From positions 101,676 through 165,675 of the forward strand of contig JANRJW010000008.1 of the NCBI GenBank assembly GCA_033763775.1: a stretch of 64,000 bases of DNA. Direction: 5' to 3'. Below, piece after piece: positions 1 to 7,602 of the stretch. This stretch comes from JAJTHB01 sp033763775 (lineage in GTDB: Bacteria > Pseudomonadota > Alphaproteobacteria > Rickettsiales > SXRF01). The notes beneath the pieces are model-generated. The model was given only the letters and a program-made list of their open reading frames with translations, was not told the DNA's origin and did no database searches. The position numbers were made by a program, and so were the translations under genes. The stretch's first letter is position 1; each line of letters opens with the position of its first letter.

Positions 1-21
1 CCTAAAGGGGCGAGGAAATTC

Positions 22-1857
22 TTATATCGCCGCCTGCATGATGCTCTTGCTACCATTCGTGAGCGAAGCCAGCAAACCAACATTTTGCGGCAGGATACGC
101 TGCATGTAGAAGCGGGCAGTCCCAATTTTTCCTTCGTAAAATTCTTTATTGTCATCCTGAGCGGAGCGCAGCGCAGTCGAAGGATCTTTAGATCCCTCGG
201 CTGCGCTCGGGATGACACCTAATTTTCTAAGCGCAATCTCCGCTTGCCGTGCCCAGATCCACGCCAGCGCGACCTGCGCGAACATGCGCTGATATTCCAC
301 TGCCGCGGCGCCGGCCTCGTTCGGGTCAGCCATGCCGCGTGTCGCGATCCACAGCGTTGCCTGCTGCAAATACCCCAGATGCACATGCAGCGGCTTGGTG
401 AATTCCGCCATCGCCGGGTTGTCTTTATGTTTCGCCACAAATTCGGTGGCGGGATGGAAGAAGGCGCGCAGGTAGCGGCCGGTATTCATGGCGAGTTTAC
501 GGCCGACAAGATCCATCGCCTGCACCCCGTTAGTGCCTTCGTAAATCATGGTGATGCGCGCGTCGCGCACATATTGTTCCACACCATATTCGCCGATATA
601 ACCATAGCCGCCATAACACTGCACGGCGAGGCTCGCCATCTCAAAGCCACCATCGGTTAAGTACGATTTGGTGATCGGCGTCATCAGCTGCACAAAATCG
701 TCGCATTCCTGGCGCACTGTTGGGTCAGGGTGGCGGTGGGCAAGGTCAATTTTCAGCGCCATTTCCATGGCGAGCGCCCTACCCCCTTCGGCAAAGGCTT
801 TCTGGGTGAGCAGCATGCGGCGCACATCAGGATGCACGATAATCGGGTCAGCTGGTTTATCTGGGTGCAGGGCGCCTTTCAGCGCGCGCATCTGCAGGCG
901 TTCTTTCGAGTAAGCCAGCGCGTTCTGATACGCAATCTCGCCAATGCCAAGCCCCTGCACGCCGACATAAAGCCTCGCGGCGTTCATCATCACAAACATC
1001 GCGCGCATGCCCTTGTGTTTTTCGCCGACCAAGTAGGCCTTCGCGCCGTCATAATTCATCACGCAGGTGGGCGAAGAGTGCAGCCCCATCTTGTGCTCAA
1101 TCGCCTCGCAGCGAATCTTGTTGCGCTCACCCAGGCTGCCATCCTCATTCACATGGAATTTCGAGGTCACAAACAGTGAAATGCCCTTGATGCCCGGCGG
1201 TGCATCCGGCAGCCGCGCAAGAATCAGGTGCACAATATTTTCCGTGAGTTCATGTTCGCCGCTGGAGATGAAAATTTTGCCGCCGGTGATGGCGTAAGAA
1301 CCATCTGGGTTCGGCTCGGCTTTGGTGCGGATCAAACCTAAATCGGTACCAGCCTGCGGCTCGGTAAGGCACATCACGCCCGACCAGTGGCCGGAGACCA
1401 TTTTAGGCAAATAGCGTTGTTTCAACTCATCGCTGGCATAGCTCATCAGCGCGTTATAAGCACCGTGTGACAGGCCGGGCGTGAGGCCGAACGAGAGGTT
1501 CGCCGAGCACACCATCTCCATCAGCGGCATGTTCAGCACATCAGGCAGCCCCTGCCCGCCATACGCCGGATCGCAGGTAAAGCTTGGCCACCCGCCATCA
1601 ACATAAGTTTTATATGCTTCTTTGAAGCCATCCGGCATGGTCACCACGCCGTCGTTGTATTTCAGGCCGATTTTATCGCCCTTCTGGTTCAGCGGAAAAA
1701 GCACCTCCTCGCACATCTGCGCCGCGGCTTCCAGCACGGCGGGCATCATGTCGATGTTCTCAGCCGCAAACCCCTGCACATCAGCATATTGGCGCAGGTT
1801 CAAATGCTCATCGATGATAAACTGAAAATCACGCAGCGGCGCTTTATAGACGGGCAT
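22..1857 (-). CDS. fadE: Acyl-CoA dehydrogenase, FadE-like, with in-frame repeat insertion
   Basis: Flavoenzyme for the first step of fatty acid beta-oxidation, acyl-CoA to trans-2-enoyl-CoA. The 611 residues show the acyl-CoA dehydrogenase signature MCLTEPQAGTD at about 162-172 and, near 414-445, CYGGYGYIGEYG followed by RDARITMIYEGTNG, with Glu440 as the likely catalytic base. A plausible Shine-Dalgarno (AAGGAG) precedes the ATG at 1857. Residues about 548-570 (VIPSAAEGSKDP then STALRSAQDDN) are encoded by a palindromic repeat at 151-217; removing them leaves about 588 residues, normal for this family, and rejoins RKLG to KEFYEGKIGTARF. The FadN-type and thiolase genes for later steps lie 6-12 kb away on the same strand. 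Exact chain-length specificity cannot be read from the sequence. Confidence 0.95.
   Translation of the reverse strand: MPVYKAPLRDFQFIIDEHLNLRQYADVQGFAAENIDMMPAVLEAAAQMCEEVLFPLNQKGDKIGLKYNDGVVTMPDGFKEAYKTYVDGGWPSFTCDPAYGGQGLPDVLNMPLMEMVCSANLSFGLTPGLSHGAYNALMSYASDELKQRYLPKMVSGHWSGVMCLTEPQAGTDLGLIRTKAEPNPDGSYAITGGKIFISSGEHELTENIVHLILARLPDAPPGIKGISLFVTSKFHVNEDGSLGERNKIRCEAIEHKMGLHSSPTCVMNYDGAKAYLVGEKHKGMRAMFVMMNAARLYVGVQGLGIGEIAYQNALAYSKERLQMRALKGALHPDKPADPIIVHPDVRRMLLTQKAFAEGGRALAMEMALKIDLAHRHPDPTVRQECDDFVQLMTPITKSYLTDGGFEMASLAVQCYGGYGYIGEYGVEQYVRDARITMIYEGTNGVQAMDLVGRKLAMNTGRYLRAFFHPATEFVAKHKDNPAMAEFTKPLHVHLGYLQQATLWIATRGMADPNEAGAAAVEYQRMFAQVALAWIWARQAEIALRKLGVIPSAAEGSKDPSTALRSAQDDNKEFYEGKIGTARFYMQRILPQNVGLLASLTNGSKSIMQAAI
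151..217. repeat. Palindromic element inside fadE
   Basis: Imperfect hairpin opening with GTCATCCTGAGCGGAGCGC and closing with GCTGCGCTCGGGATGAC around a GATCTTTAGATC centre. It is translated in frame within fadE. A related copy lies at 40089-40154 across the radA stop codon. Confidence 0.85.
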
Positions 1858-2052
1858 GGCTTGCTCCTTATTGAGTAAGTCTTCATCTTAGCAGCATCCC
1901 GCTAAAGAAGCGTTAATCCTCTGAATCATATGACCGAATAGCAGGCATTTGAGACAATTTTAGCGCAAATGTGGCGAAAAATATGACCGTTTTTTAACCA
2001 AGGTGTCCTAGAATTAAAATCTGGTATCTTGACCATCAGTAGTGGAGGCGCG

Positions 2053-2259
2053 ATGTTTCTGGAAGATTGTGGATTTGAGGTGGTAGTCGTGCAAAGCGGC
2101 AGCACCTTCACCGTCTCAGGCAAAGATGCCGGATTGCTGCATGCGCGCATCAGCGCCGCATCACCAAAAGCTCAGACGCTTGAAATCGGCCCGCTGGCTG
2201 ATGGCAGCTTCACCCTGCGCAAACGCGAAACAGAAAGCGAGCTAAGGGCTACTGGCTGA
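2053..2259 (+). CDS. Small hypothetical protein (68 aa)
   Basis: Short ORF starting at ATG 2053, preceded by a good Shine-Dalgarno (GTGGAGG, six bases upstream); an in-frame TTG at 2029 is a poorer start. The protein begins MFLEDCGFEVVVVQSG and is predicted soluble, mixed beta, with a charged C-terminal end (LRKRETESEL). No family is recognised. It ends 13 bases before the convergent sulfatase-like gene. It is plausible as a gene because of the ribosome binding site and normal composition, but there is no functional evidence. Confidence 0.55.
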   Translation: MFLEDCGFEVVVVQSGSTFTVSGKDAGLLHARISAASPKAQTLEIGPLADGSFTLRKRETESELRATG

Positions 2260-2272
2260 TCACTTGGCGGTG

Positions 2273-3730
2273 TCAGCGATAGGGTGAATCAGGGTAGCTT
2301 TTGATATCATCCATCCTGAAATCTGCGAAATTGTTTTTCAGCAGGTTAGCGTAGAATGCATCCAACCTGACTGGCTGATCAATGCGCGCTCCCGGCTTTC
2401 CGGGAATATGAATAGCAAGAAATGACGCACGCCTTGTAAATCGGTTAGCCCACCATACTTTCGATCCGTGATCGCCATGCACAAGAATAACAGCATCTTT
2501 GAGCTTTGGATTCTGCCGGATTCTATCTACCAGCTCAAATACGGATTGCTTGGCACAGGAAGTTTGCGTGAAATAATTATCAAACGCATGGCGGTTCCAT
2601 TGATCAAGCGGCAATGGCCGGCAGGTTTCATCCAGCACATAAGGATGATGAGGCAGCAATAGATGCGCCAGATAGTAAGTGCCACGATGCCCATCGCGAG
2701 CAAGACGATCCCCCAGCTCCTGCATCACCTGACGCGACACCATAGCGTGAGGCGTAAGGACAAGATCTGGCCATCCAATCTGACGAAGAAGCCACCTGAT
2801 AGATTTGGATTGCAGCCCGTGCGTAAACCAGCGGATGGTGACCGCTTTAGCAAGCTGCAAGCGTTCGCGGTAAGAAAGACTTGAAACAAGGCCGCTCACG
2901 CTCAGCACATTGTAGGACATTTTTCTAGCAACTGCTTTGTTTTTTCTTAGGGTTGCGTCGAAATTAACATGGCGTATCTGCGTGACATCCAGCGCGCGCT
3001 TTTTTCCTATGGTATCAAGCACACTGGCATGAGCGAGGCTGGCAAGGCCGCGGTTGGGAGTTGCGCCCCATCTGCCGGCACCCCAGTGAAGCGTGCGCCT
3101 GACTTTCTTTGTTCGGTTCACATTAAACAATCGTGCCAGCGAGAATACAGTCTGGTTGTCCGCGGTATAGGCTTTTGAAAACACAATAAACCCGCGGCGC
3201 ACATAATCTTCTTCAAATTTTTCCAGCGCCTCCTGCGCTACCTTGCTGCGCGGAATGGCTGACATGCTGCCATGCTCATCCATGATTAAATGCACCACCG
3301 CAGGCAGATTGGAGCGCTTCACGGTCTGCTCCTTCAGGTCAAGTACATGCCCCGGCGTCATGATGGCTGCCGCAAATACCTGCGACCAGGCCACCAATCC
3401 AGCCAATATAAGCGCCTTGCTGAAATGCCGCCATGCCAGCCATGATAATCCCAGCGCGATTAGCGGCGGAGTCATCATTAATAGCGTGTTTTTCAGCCAG
3501 ATAGTTTCATAATATATCATGGTGGGTAGCAGCACCAACAAGACGAGTAGCACGCAGCGCGCCAGTTGCATGCGCATCATCCATGTACAGGCTGCCCCAG
3601 CCAGCAAGCTGGCAAGGAGCACTGTCAGATATTCCAGCTGGTCTGGCGTATAGCCGACATTTGAAAGTGCAGGCAGAAGCAGCGCCGCCATCACACCCGT
3701 CCATAGGCACAGCCTCATGATCGTGTTCAT
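2273..3730 (-). CDS. Membrane sulfatase-like hydrolase/transferase (alkaline phosphatase superfamily)
   Basis: 485-residue protein with about four to five N-terminal membrane helices (residues 1-125) and a C-terminal sulfatase-like domain. Likely metal ligands are visible in HLIMDEHGS (about 148-156) and ILVHGDHGSK (about 413-422); the nucleophile is probably the Thr in AYTADNQT. Relatives with this architecture act on the outer face of the inner membrane, transferring or removing phospho- or sulfo-groups on envelope polymers. Its start overlaps the stop of the upstream methyltransferase by 4 bp, so the two are translationally coupled, and a small membrane protein gene precedes both. The substrate is unknown; an envelope glycan or lipid is inferred from context. 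Confidence 0.75.
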   Translation of the reverse strand: MNTIMRLCLWTGVMAALLLPALSNVGYTPDQLEYLTVLLASLLAGAACTWMMRMQLARCVLLVLLVLLPTMIYYETIWLKNTLLMMTPPLIALGLSWLAWRHFSKALILAGLVAWSQVFAAAIMTPGHVLDLKEQTVKRSNLPAVVHLIMDEHGSMSAIPRSKVAQEALEKFEEDYVRRGFIVFSKAYTADNQTVFSLARLFNVNRTKKVRRTLHWGAGRWGATPNRGLASLAHASVLDTIGKKRALDVTQIRHVNFDATLRKNKAVARKMSYNVLSVSGLVSSLSYRERLQLAKAVTIRWFTHGLQSKSIRWLLRQIGWPDLVLTPHAMVSRQVMQELGDRLARDGHRGTYYLAHLLLPHHPYVLDETCRPLPLDQWNRHAFDNYFTQTSCAKQSVFELVDRIRQNPKLKDAVILVHGDHGSKVWWANRFTRRASFLAIHIPGKPGARIDQPVRLDAFYANLLKNNFADFRMDDIKSYPDSPYR

Positions 3731-5121
3731 ACCGCCCGTACAAATTCAAATAACACGCGATGGCTATCGCCCAGCGGCGTTTCTTTCACAAGAGTAGCGT
3801 GGCGCGTTAGCGCCTCGCGCGCTGCCTCAAGCGTATAGTCTTGAAAATGATCCTCGCGCAGCGCCAGCATGTCTTGCACTTTGGGGTCTTTTTTAGGGAT
3901 AAACTCGATCAGCCCTCTGGGCGCCAGCGACACCAGATGCTGGGTAGCCGATGCAAGTGGGAGATTATGGCCAATGCACAAATGATGCAGCACCGCAAGC
4001 GCCAGCAGACTATCCGGCCTCACTCGCTGCCACAGCGCGCTGCGCTCAGTGAGCTGCCAGCCCTGTGATGGTGAGGGATTAATGATGTCCATCACCAGCG
4101 GCAGATATGACAGATTATGTGCTTTGCTGCGCAAGAAAGCAGCATCGATTGAGGCGCGGTCACTATCCAGCCCCACGACCGATGCCGCACCATGCTCAAG
4201 TGCCAGCTGAGCATAGTGTCCGGTATTACAGCCAATATCCAGCAGCAGTCGTGGTCGATTCCTCGCAGCAAATTCTGCAACTAACTGCTGCTTCATCGCT
4301 TGACTGGCGGCCGCATAAGGATGTGTTTCGCTGTAGTGATGCCAGCCTGATTTCGGGATTCGTGGTTTCAAAGAGGCTGTCAGGTTTCTAAGATGGTTAA
4401 GCATGCCCAGATGTCTGGTTTTGGAGATGGCTGGCGGGGTCTGTACCTGCCCATTTCCGCTGCGGCGCTCGCCCCATGCTGGCAGCACAACATGCATGAA
4501 TACCGCAGGATATAACCGCTGGTGCCATGGCAGCAAGCGAACCAGGTCCTCACTGGGAAGACCATCCATGCTTGATCTGAACCATGGAGCGAAAGAGACA
4601 CCAGTGGCGGATTCCAGAAGCAGCGGATTTAGAAAATGCTCAAGAAACTGTCGGTAACCTGCCCAGTAGCTATTATCCTGATAAGGGATGACAGAAAGAG
4701 TATCAATATGCAGCGGATGAGCACCCACGAACTGCATGTTAAACGCAGATGCATCCGACAAGCCATACCCTTTTTCAAGTAGCGCCAGCTGAAGATCAAG
4801 GTGTGCGAGCGCCGCCGCTTGCAGCATCAGAAACGACCATTCATATGGGTAGGTGATGGTTTCCAGCCGCGTGTGCGCAAGCACATAAGACACGTTCTGG
4901 CCAAAGCGCTGGTAAACAGGGTCGGATGCTGGCAGCACCGTACAATCCACCATGCGCCCTTGCGCCATCATGGCCTTGAGCACGCCCGACTGCATCACTT
5001 TTTCAAAGCGATGCGCCGCAGCAGGAAATACGGCACGAAAAACGCACCCATCAGCATAAAAAACACAGCCGGAAGGATCCCTGAATGATGACGGTTCTGC
5101 CGCCAGCGACGCGTCATTCAC
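3727..5121 (-). CDS. Two-part SAM-dependent methyltransferase with kinase-like N-terminal half
   Basis: 464 residues. The C-terminal part carries SAM motif I, LLLDIGCNTGHYA (about 292-304), followed by an acidic VGLDSD motif, typical of a class I methyltransferase. The N-terminal 200 residues contain TYPYEWSF, DASAFNMQF and HIDTLS, a pattern I know from a family of envelope-associated methyltransferases with a protein-kinase-fold-like front half (DxxxxN and xIDxxS elements). The start is GTG at 5121, overlapping the end of the upstream small membrane protein gene by 8 bp; the 3' end overlaps the sulfatase-like gene by 4 bp. The three form one operon. The methylated substrate is unknown. Confidence 0.75.
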   Translation of the reverse strand: MNDASLAAEPSSFRDPSGCVFYADGCVFRAVFPAAAHRFEKVMQSGVLKAMMAQGRMVDCTVLPASDPVYQRFGQNVSYVLAHTRLETITYPYEWSFLMLQAAALAHLDLQLALLEKGYGLSDASAFNMQFVGAHPLHIDTLSVIPYQDNSYWAGYRQFLEHFLNPLLLESATGVSFAPWFRSSMDGLPSEDLVRLLPWHQRLYPAVFMHVVLPAWGERRSGNGQVQTPPAISKTRHLGMLNHLRNLTASLKPRIPKSGWHHYSETHPYAAASQAMKQQLVAEFAARNRPRLLLDIGCNTGHYAQLALEHGAASVVGLDSDRASIDAAFLRSKAHNLSYLPLVMDIINPSPSQGWQLTERSALWQRVRPDSLLALAVLHHLCIGHNLPLASATQHLVSLAPRGLIEFIPKKDPKVQDMLALREDHFQDYTLEAAREALTRHATLVKETPLGDSHRVLFEFVRAV

Positions 5122-5359
5122 CGCCTGAATCCCTACCTGTATCAGAGGATTCTTTTTTGCCAGAAAAGTTAAAAAAACGCTTTATCACAGCGCTGCACAA
5201 TTCTCTGATACGTCGCCACCACAACGATATGGAAACCATGATGGTTGCCAGCATGGCGATAATTCCCTGCAGCAAGACGCTACCACTGCCGGGGTCTAGA
5301 TACGCCAGCGCCGGCGTGGAAGAAAAAATCAGTATCAGCGATACGAACCATCTCGCCAC
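5114..5359 (-). CDS. Small membrane protein of the YLDPGSGS type (81 aa)
   Basis: N-terminal signal-like hydrophobic segment ending in TPALA, then AYLDPGSGSVLLQGIIAM leading into a second transmembrane helix and a basic tail (WWRRIREL). Small proteins with an A-Y-x-D-P-G-x-G-S motif after a signal segment are frequent beside exopolysaccharide or envelope-modification genes. It is the first gene of a three-gene operon and overlaps the downstream methyltransferase start by 8 bp. The function is unknown; a membrane partner for its two neighbours is an inference from the fixed gene order. Confidence 0.65.
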   Translation of the reverse strand: MARWFVSLILIFSSTPALAYLDPGSGSVLLQGIIAMLATIMVSISLWWRRIRELCSAVIKRFFNFSGKKESSDTGRDSGGE

Positions 5360-5441
5360 GGGTCATCTCTTTGTAGTAAAATAATATAACATAGCCGATT
5401 ATATCCCCGCCAGTAGCTACATCCAATCGATAAATGCGGCC

Positions 5442-6458
5442 TCAGCGCGATGTTTTTAATGCGCGGTTATATTTCACCGACGACCATAGCGATAGCAGAA
5501 TAAAGCCAAGGCCGATGAGTCCGGTGATGAATTCTGACACATGCACCAGCATGGAAATAAGCATGATGGCAGCGAGCGCGCCAATGCCCCAATGGGCGCC
5601 ATGCTCGAGATAGACATAGGCATCCAGCGTGCCTTTTCGCACCATATAGATGGTCAGCGAGCGCACAAACATCGCGCCGATGCCAAGACCAAGCATGATG
5701 ATGATGACATCTTTACTGATGGCAAAGGCGCCGATCACGCCGTCGAGCGAGAAGGATGCATCGAGCAGCTGCAGATACATAAACCCCATGAAACCGGAAT
5801 AGGCGACCGTTCTGGTCACGCCATCTGCCGCATCTTCCTCATGTGAAAAAAGCGCAGTAAGGCCACTGATGGCAACATAAAGCACCACACCGATCGTGCC
5901 AGACAGCAGCGCCGCATGCTGCTCATGCTCAGGCAGAAACGATTGCAGCACCAGAAGAAATGTCATCGCCACCACCACTTCTACTGCCTCGAGCTTGCCG
6001 AGCTTTGCCAGCCTTTCTTCCAGCCAGCCGATCCAGTGCAGATCTTTGCTGGCATCCAGTACAAATTTGAGAAACACCATGAGCAGGAACATGCCGCCAA
6101 AGGCGGCGATCTGCACATGCGAGTCCAGCACGTGTTTGCTGTATTCCTCGGGCTTGTTCAGCGCCAGCTGCGTTACTTCCCACATGCTAAGACCTGTTGC
6201 GAACCCAACGATCACGATTGGGAAAATAAGCCGCATGCCAAATACCGCGATTAAAATACCCCAGGTGAGAAACCGCCGCTGCCACACTTCGCTCATGTGA
6301 CGCAGCACGGTCGCATTCACCACCGCATTATCAAACGACAGCGAGATCTCCATGATCATCAGCAGCGCCGCGATCATCAGCCCGTGCGTCCCCGCCCATA
6401 GATAAGCAAGAATCAGACCGAGCACGGTGGTGGCGTTGGAGAGATGAAAATATTTCAT
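5442..6458 (-). CDS. DUF475/TerC-family integral membrane protein
   Basis: About 338 residues from the ATG at 6458 (MKYFHLSN), chosen over an upstream in-frame ATG because a purine-rich GCAGG precedes it and the family starts here. The protein has 8-9 transmembrane segments. The conserved acidic patches MEISLSFDNAVVNA (about 35-48) and DASFSLDGVIGAF in the second half are the repeated SxDN/SxDG signature of the TerC fold, thought to handle metal ions such as manganese or calcium in export or metalation of secreted enzymes. The gene stands alone. The metal substrate cannot be read from the sequence. Confidence 0.85.
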   Translation of the reverse strand: MKYFHLSNATTVLGLILAYLWAGTHGLMIAALLMIMEISLSFDNAVVNATVLRHMSEVWQRRFLTWGILIAVFGMRLIFPIVIVGFATGLSMWEVTQLALNKPEEYSKHVLDSHVQIAAFGGMFLLMVFLKFVLDASKDLHWIGWLEERLAKLGKLEAVEVVVAMTFLLVLQSFLPEHEQHAALLSGTIGVVLYVAISGLTALFSHEEDAADGVTRTVAYSGFMGFMYLQLLDASFSLDGVIGAFAISKDVIIIMLGLGIGAMFVRSLTIYMVRKGTLDAYVYLEHGAHWGIGALAAIMLISMLVHVSEFITGLIGLGFILLSLWSSVKYNRALKTSR

Positions 6459-6572
6459 GATGCTGCCTGCTTTTTTCGGTGAGTAAATGCTTAAACAACG
6501 CTGGTCTAACACAAGATATCATGCAGCTGAAACAATTGTTTCATTGGTCTTAGACGGCAACTCGCGTATTGG

Positions 6573-6601
6573 TTGACAGATAGCGTTACATCACCTATGC
6601 A
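6573..6601 (+). promoter_or_regulatory. Sigma70-type promoter for the split outer-membrane gene
   Basis: TTGACA (6573-6578), a 17-base spacer, then TATGCA (6596-6601). The -35 is perfect, the -10 partial. It lies 33 bases upstream of the ATG at 6635. Confidence 0.5.
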
Positions 6602-6608
6602 ACTGCGA

Positions 6609-6624
6609 CTCATTATCATTATTA
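6609..6624. promoter_or_regulatory. Possible Fur-type iron box
   Basis: The reverse strand reads TAATAATGATAATGAG, two adjacent hexamers close to the Fur unit GATAAT. A third hexamer is not recognisable. It lies between the -10 and the ribosome binding site, where a repressor would block transcription. Confidence 0.3.
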
Positions 6625-6634
6625 GGAGATACTC

Positions 6635-7369
6635 ATGCCCCCTCTCTCTCGCCTACTACTGGCCACGTCTGCCCTCGCGCTGCTGAGCAGCGCCGCACAC
6701 GCCACCTTCACGGTCTATTCACCCGCCGTTAAAAAGGGTGAAGTGAAATTAGAGGCGAAATCGCGTTTCGATGAGGATGACCGCGCCAGCGAAGATGGCT
6801 ATCAGCGCCACCTGCTGGAAGCGAATTATGGCGTCACTGAATGGTGGCGCGTTGGCGCGGAGGCGATCTGGGAGCGTGACCCCGGCAAGGATTATCGCTA
6901 CTCGCTTTCAGAAATCACCGGCACATTTGAACTCGCTGAAGAGGGAGAAACATGAGTGCATCCCGGCCTGCGCTACGTGTATGTGTTTAACCATAATGAT
7001 CGCAAGGCAGACAAAGTGGAAGCGCTGCTGCTGCTGCAGAAAAAATGGGGCGATTTCAGCCTGACCAATAACCTGAAGCTCGAGCAGGAAGTTGGCGATT
7101 ACGCAACCAAAGACATGGTCTTCGGCACCGCATGGCGCGCGCGCTATAAAGTGAAAAACTGGTTTCAACCCAGCTTTGAATATTACAACACCTTTGGCGA
7201 GCTCTCCGACTGGGAAACCTACGACAAGCAAACCCATCGCTTAGGGCCCGTCTGGTATGGCAAGTTTGATAATGGCATCAGCTTCGAAGCGGGCTACCTG
7301 TTTGGTGCCAGCGACATCACCGAAGACGGCGCCGTAAAGCTCAAGCTTGAATACACGTTTATGTATTGA
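6635..7369 (+). pseudogene. Outer-membrane beta-barrel-like protein split by in-frame TGA
   Basis: One continuous reading frame of 244 codons broken by a single TGA at 6953-6955. The first part (106 aa) begins with a signal peptide (MPPLSRLLLATSALALLSS, cleavage near AHA-TFT) followed by alternating beta strands. The second part restarts in the same frame at GTG 6956 and runs as amphipathic beta strands to a C-terminal LEYTFMY, with an aromatic terminal residue as expected for a beta-barrel substrate of the Bam machinery. A TGG instead of TGA would give EEGETWVHPGL, a natural strand. I read this as a nonsense mutation, a programmed stop-restart, or a sequencing error. The ribosome binding site AGGAG precedes 6635. 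No specific family is recognised. Confidence 0.65.
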
Positions 7370-7388
7370 GATGATCCCCGCCTTTGCT

Positions 7389-7567
7389 GTTATTCCCGCG
7401 AAAGCGGGAATCCAGCAGCGCCGCGTCTGCGGTGCAATGAGTTTTAATTTGTTCTGGATCCCCGCTTTCGCGGGGATGACAATGTTCTCAAGCGGTACGA
7501 GATCCCGGACATCTCGGTTTTCTTACCACATGCGATGCATGTGGAAAAAACCGGATTCGGGGATGAC
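7389..7567. repeat. Composite palindromic repeat region downstream of the barrel gene
   Basis: Contains ATTCCCGCGAAAGCGGGAAT (near 7390-7411) and, in inverse orientation, GGATCCCCGCTTTCGCGGGG (7457-7476), then a separate hairpin with stem CCACATGC/GCATGTGG around 7526-7545 flanked by AAAACCG/CGGTTTT. Short ORFs drawn across it are repeat-encoded. It fills the gap to the convergent FadN-type gene. Confidence 0.85.
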
Positions 7568-7602
7568 AAGCACCTAAGGCAGCATAGCTGCCAAGGTGGT
7601 TG

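Noticed and set aside
6953..6955. UGA read as tryptophan in this genome
   Set aside because: Many genes end in TGA (for example cvpA, argJ, mlaE), and the tRNA-Trp found has anticodon CCA, which reads only UGG.
7347..7577. Short plus-strand ORF containing IPAKAGIQ and WIPAFAGMT peptides
   Set aside because: Entirely repeat-encoded; these peptides are translations of REP palindromes and there is no ribosome binding site.
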